From: Lepiota brunneoincarnata
Taxonomy: Eukaryota; Basidiomycota; Agaricomycetes; Agaricales; Agaricaceae
Length of the DNA stretch: 64,000 nt
Assembly: GCA_023014365.1 (NCBI GenBank)
Contig: JAEBUN010000003.1
Coordinates: 1,674,001-1,738,000, forward strand
Direction of reading: 5' to 3'
The notes under the pieces were generated by a model. The model searched no databases, had not been told where the DNA came from, and worked only from the letters and a program-made list of their open reading frames with translations. Shown piece after piece: positions 62,540 through 64,000 of the stretch (the first letter of the stretch is position 1; every line of letters starts with the position of its first letter). The translations under genes and the position numbers were made by a program.

Positions 62540-64000
62540 TCAATGAATTATGTATATGCTCTCAAAATGTAAACTGTAACTACATTTTGTTGGACTCTTA
62601 TCTTGAGTTGTATAAAAATGACTTTGACATCCTGTTTGTGCAAGAGCCTCCCTGGTGCAATCTTTATAAGGCTCCTTCCTCTGTCTCTTGAGATAAGGTC
62701 AGTGCTCCACTCCATCCAGAGTGGATGTGTATCTGGAATCCTCAGCCAGGCAATTCATCTCCACAGGTGTTGGCATATGTCCACTCAAGGCTGAAGCTGT
62801 TGCAGCCATCCCTTCACAGGGACTTGGTTGAGCACTGTGACATTATGATTGTGTTGATGTGGCAGGGGGGGCACACTTATAACCTTATGAATGTCTATTC
62901 TAATGACTGGCACACCACCATTCTAGCTCTGAGGGAGCTAGTGAACACCCTGCCTGCCATGACCTACATAGTGGGTGATTTCAATTGTCACTTGGAGTGC
63001 TGGGATCCCAATCAAGTCTTGTATCCAGGTATTGCTCAATCTCTTCTGGAGGTTGGGATGGATCTGGGTCTTGATTTGGTACTCCTGGTGGTTCTGGGCC
63101 TGACTCATTTCCTACATGATTCAAATCTTTCACCATTGGTGATTGATCTCATTTTCCTCCCAATGGCTTGAGATCCTGATCTCAGGCCCCTGATTGATCT
63201 TGAGAAGCATAGTCCCTCAGACCATGCTCCTCTCACTCTGGTTTTCCTGGTCACTCAATTATGACCAATGTGATCCATTGAGTTCTGAAGCCCAATAGCA
63301 ACGAGGAGTCTCAGTTTGTGGCTCAGATATGCAAAGGGCTAACTAGTCTCCAGCTGCCCATGGACACCCCTGCAGAGGTGGAGCTTGTGGCTTTGGCTGT
63401 GGCTTGCATCATCTTATAGGCTTGGGATGCCTTCTCTGAGGAGGTGTGCATTGTTGGTCACTCTAATCCATGGTAGAATGAGGAATGCACCAAAGCCCTG
63501 GTAAGCCTGAATGGCTCTGGTGCATTCCTTAATAAGGCTGTCAAATACAAGTTCTTCAAGTGATAAGATTGAAGAGATTGCTTCTGTGAACAAGTGCCCC
63601 TGGGACCTTATGGCCTGGGTCAGACAGCACAAGCTCCCTGCATGTGACATGATTTAGCACAATAGTGTGCTGTGTCATGACATGGACTCCCTTTGGGATG
63701 CCCTTCACAGGACCTACAATGTGGCTGGAGGCCGCATTGTAGATCCCTCTGTTCTTGATGCCCTCCTCACCTAGGCAAAGTGGGTGTGGTACCCTTTCTT
63801 AACCTTGGAGCTTGAGGATGTGTTGTGTTCTTGTGCAAAGAGGTCTGCCCCCAGGCCTGACCATGTTACATGGTCATACCAAAGCCAGGGAAGCCCTCCT
63901 ATTCCATACCCAAGGCCTTCCAGCCTATCATGTTGCTTAACACACTAGGGCAAGCTTGTGGAGAAGATGATCTCCAACTGCCTCCAATTTGACTGCATCA
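62540..64000 (+). pseudogene. LINE B10 ORF2: endonuclease and start of RT, running off the window
   Basis: Endonuclease landmarks in order: QNVNCNYILLDSY, FVQEPPW, TYNLMNVYSNDWHT, VGDFNCHLECWDP (GDFN) and VIDLIFLPMA, followed by the RT linker (NKCPWDLMAWV) and RT start (KPGKPSYSIPKAF). TGA/TAG codons near 62690, 63169, 63415, 63473 and 63655 and frameshifts (for example near 63950) break it. The frame 62725-63171 covers the best-preserved endonuclease part. Confidence 0.78.

Larger units (their letters stand above)
58268..64000 (+). mobile_element. LINE B copy 10 (B10), 5' end to RT, running off the window; two nested LINEs
   Basis: Starts with the family 5' terminus CATCACTTCTTGATC (58268-58282) inserted in copia RT, then ORF1 (to 59411, continuing 61155-61917), interrupted by LINE D at 59412-61154; B11 is inserted after 61917; ORF2 runs from about 62540 to the window end. 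Because the 5' junction lies in an unrelated sequence, it marks the true LINE B 5' end. Confidence 0.85.

Overview
The window looks like a repeat-dense island in the genome of a filamentous basidiomycete, probably an Agaricomycete. The evidence is RNase H-containing non-LTR retrotransposons, Ty3/gypsy elements including a chromodomain chromovirus, a copia remnant, a Tc1 element, and genes with introns of about 50-60 nt. I found no tRNA, rRNA, CRISPR array or convincing ordinary host gene. Almost every base can be assigned to transposable elements nested in one another.

Layout. 1-580 is the 3' end of one LINE (family C). 832-5718 holds two GC-rich LINE family A copies head to head; the minus copy (A1) keeps a long open ORF2. 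5719-17739 is a stack of LINE A and LINE B pieces in which several target-site duplications (TSDs) can be read directly, so the insertion order can be reconstructed. 17740-19298 is the 3' end plus LTR of a large gypsy element (gypsy1). 19299-25107 is a truncated minus-strand chromovirus (gypsy2 copy 1) whose LTR carries a complete Tc1 transposon (22905-24510) with an intact transposase. 25108-33965 is rearranged LINE B material, ending in the most complete LINE B copy of the window (30172-33965). 34045-55813 is a complete gypsy1 (about 13.9 kb net) interrupted at 40474-48312 by a complete gypsy2 copy 2 with a perfect 5-bp TSD. 55814-58267 holds a KH-domain reading frame, a possible LTR and a dead copia reverse transcriptase. 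58268-64000 is another LINE B, broken by a LINE D and a LINE B 3' end.

The most interesting result is that both gypsy families carry, between the end of pol and the 3' LTR and on the opposite strand to gag-pol, spliced genes encoding a protein with exact Zn2Cys6 cysteine spacing (C-x2-C-x6-C-x8/9-C-x2-C-x6-C). Gypsy1 carries in addition a second, fully open six-exon antisense gene of 339 codons with its own TATA box. Gypsy1 is also peppered with a palindrome, CTAAGCTTAG, found in its LTRs, leader, pol and antisense introns. Gypsy2 has an 11-nt sequence just inside its 5' LTR that is complementary to the predicted 5' end of its own transcript, a Tf1/sushi-type self-priming arrangement.

Most sense-strand retroelement genes are broken by one to several nonsense or frameshift changes. 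The two LTRs of gypsy2 copy 2 differ almost only by transitions at CpG-derived sites, pointing to cytosine methylation and deamination (or RIP) acting on this island.
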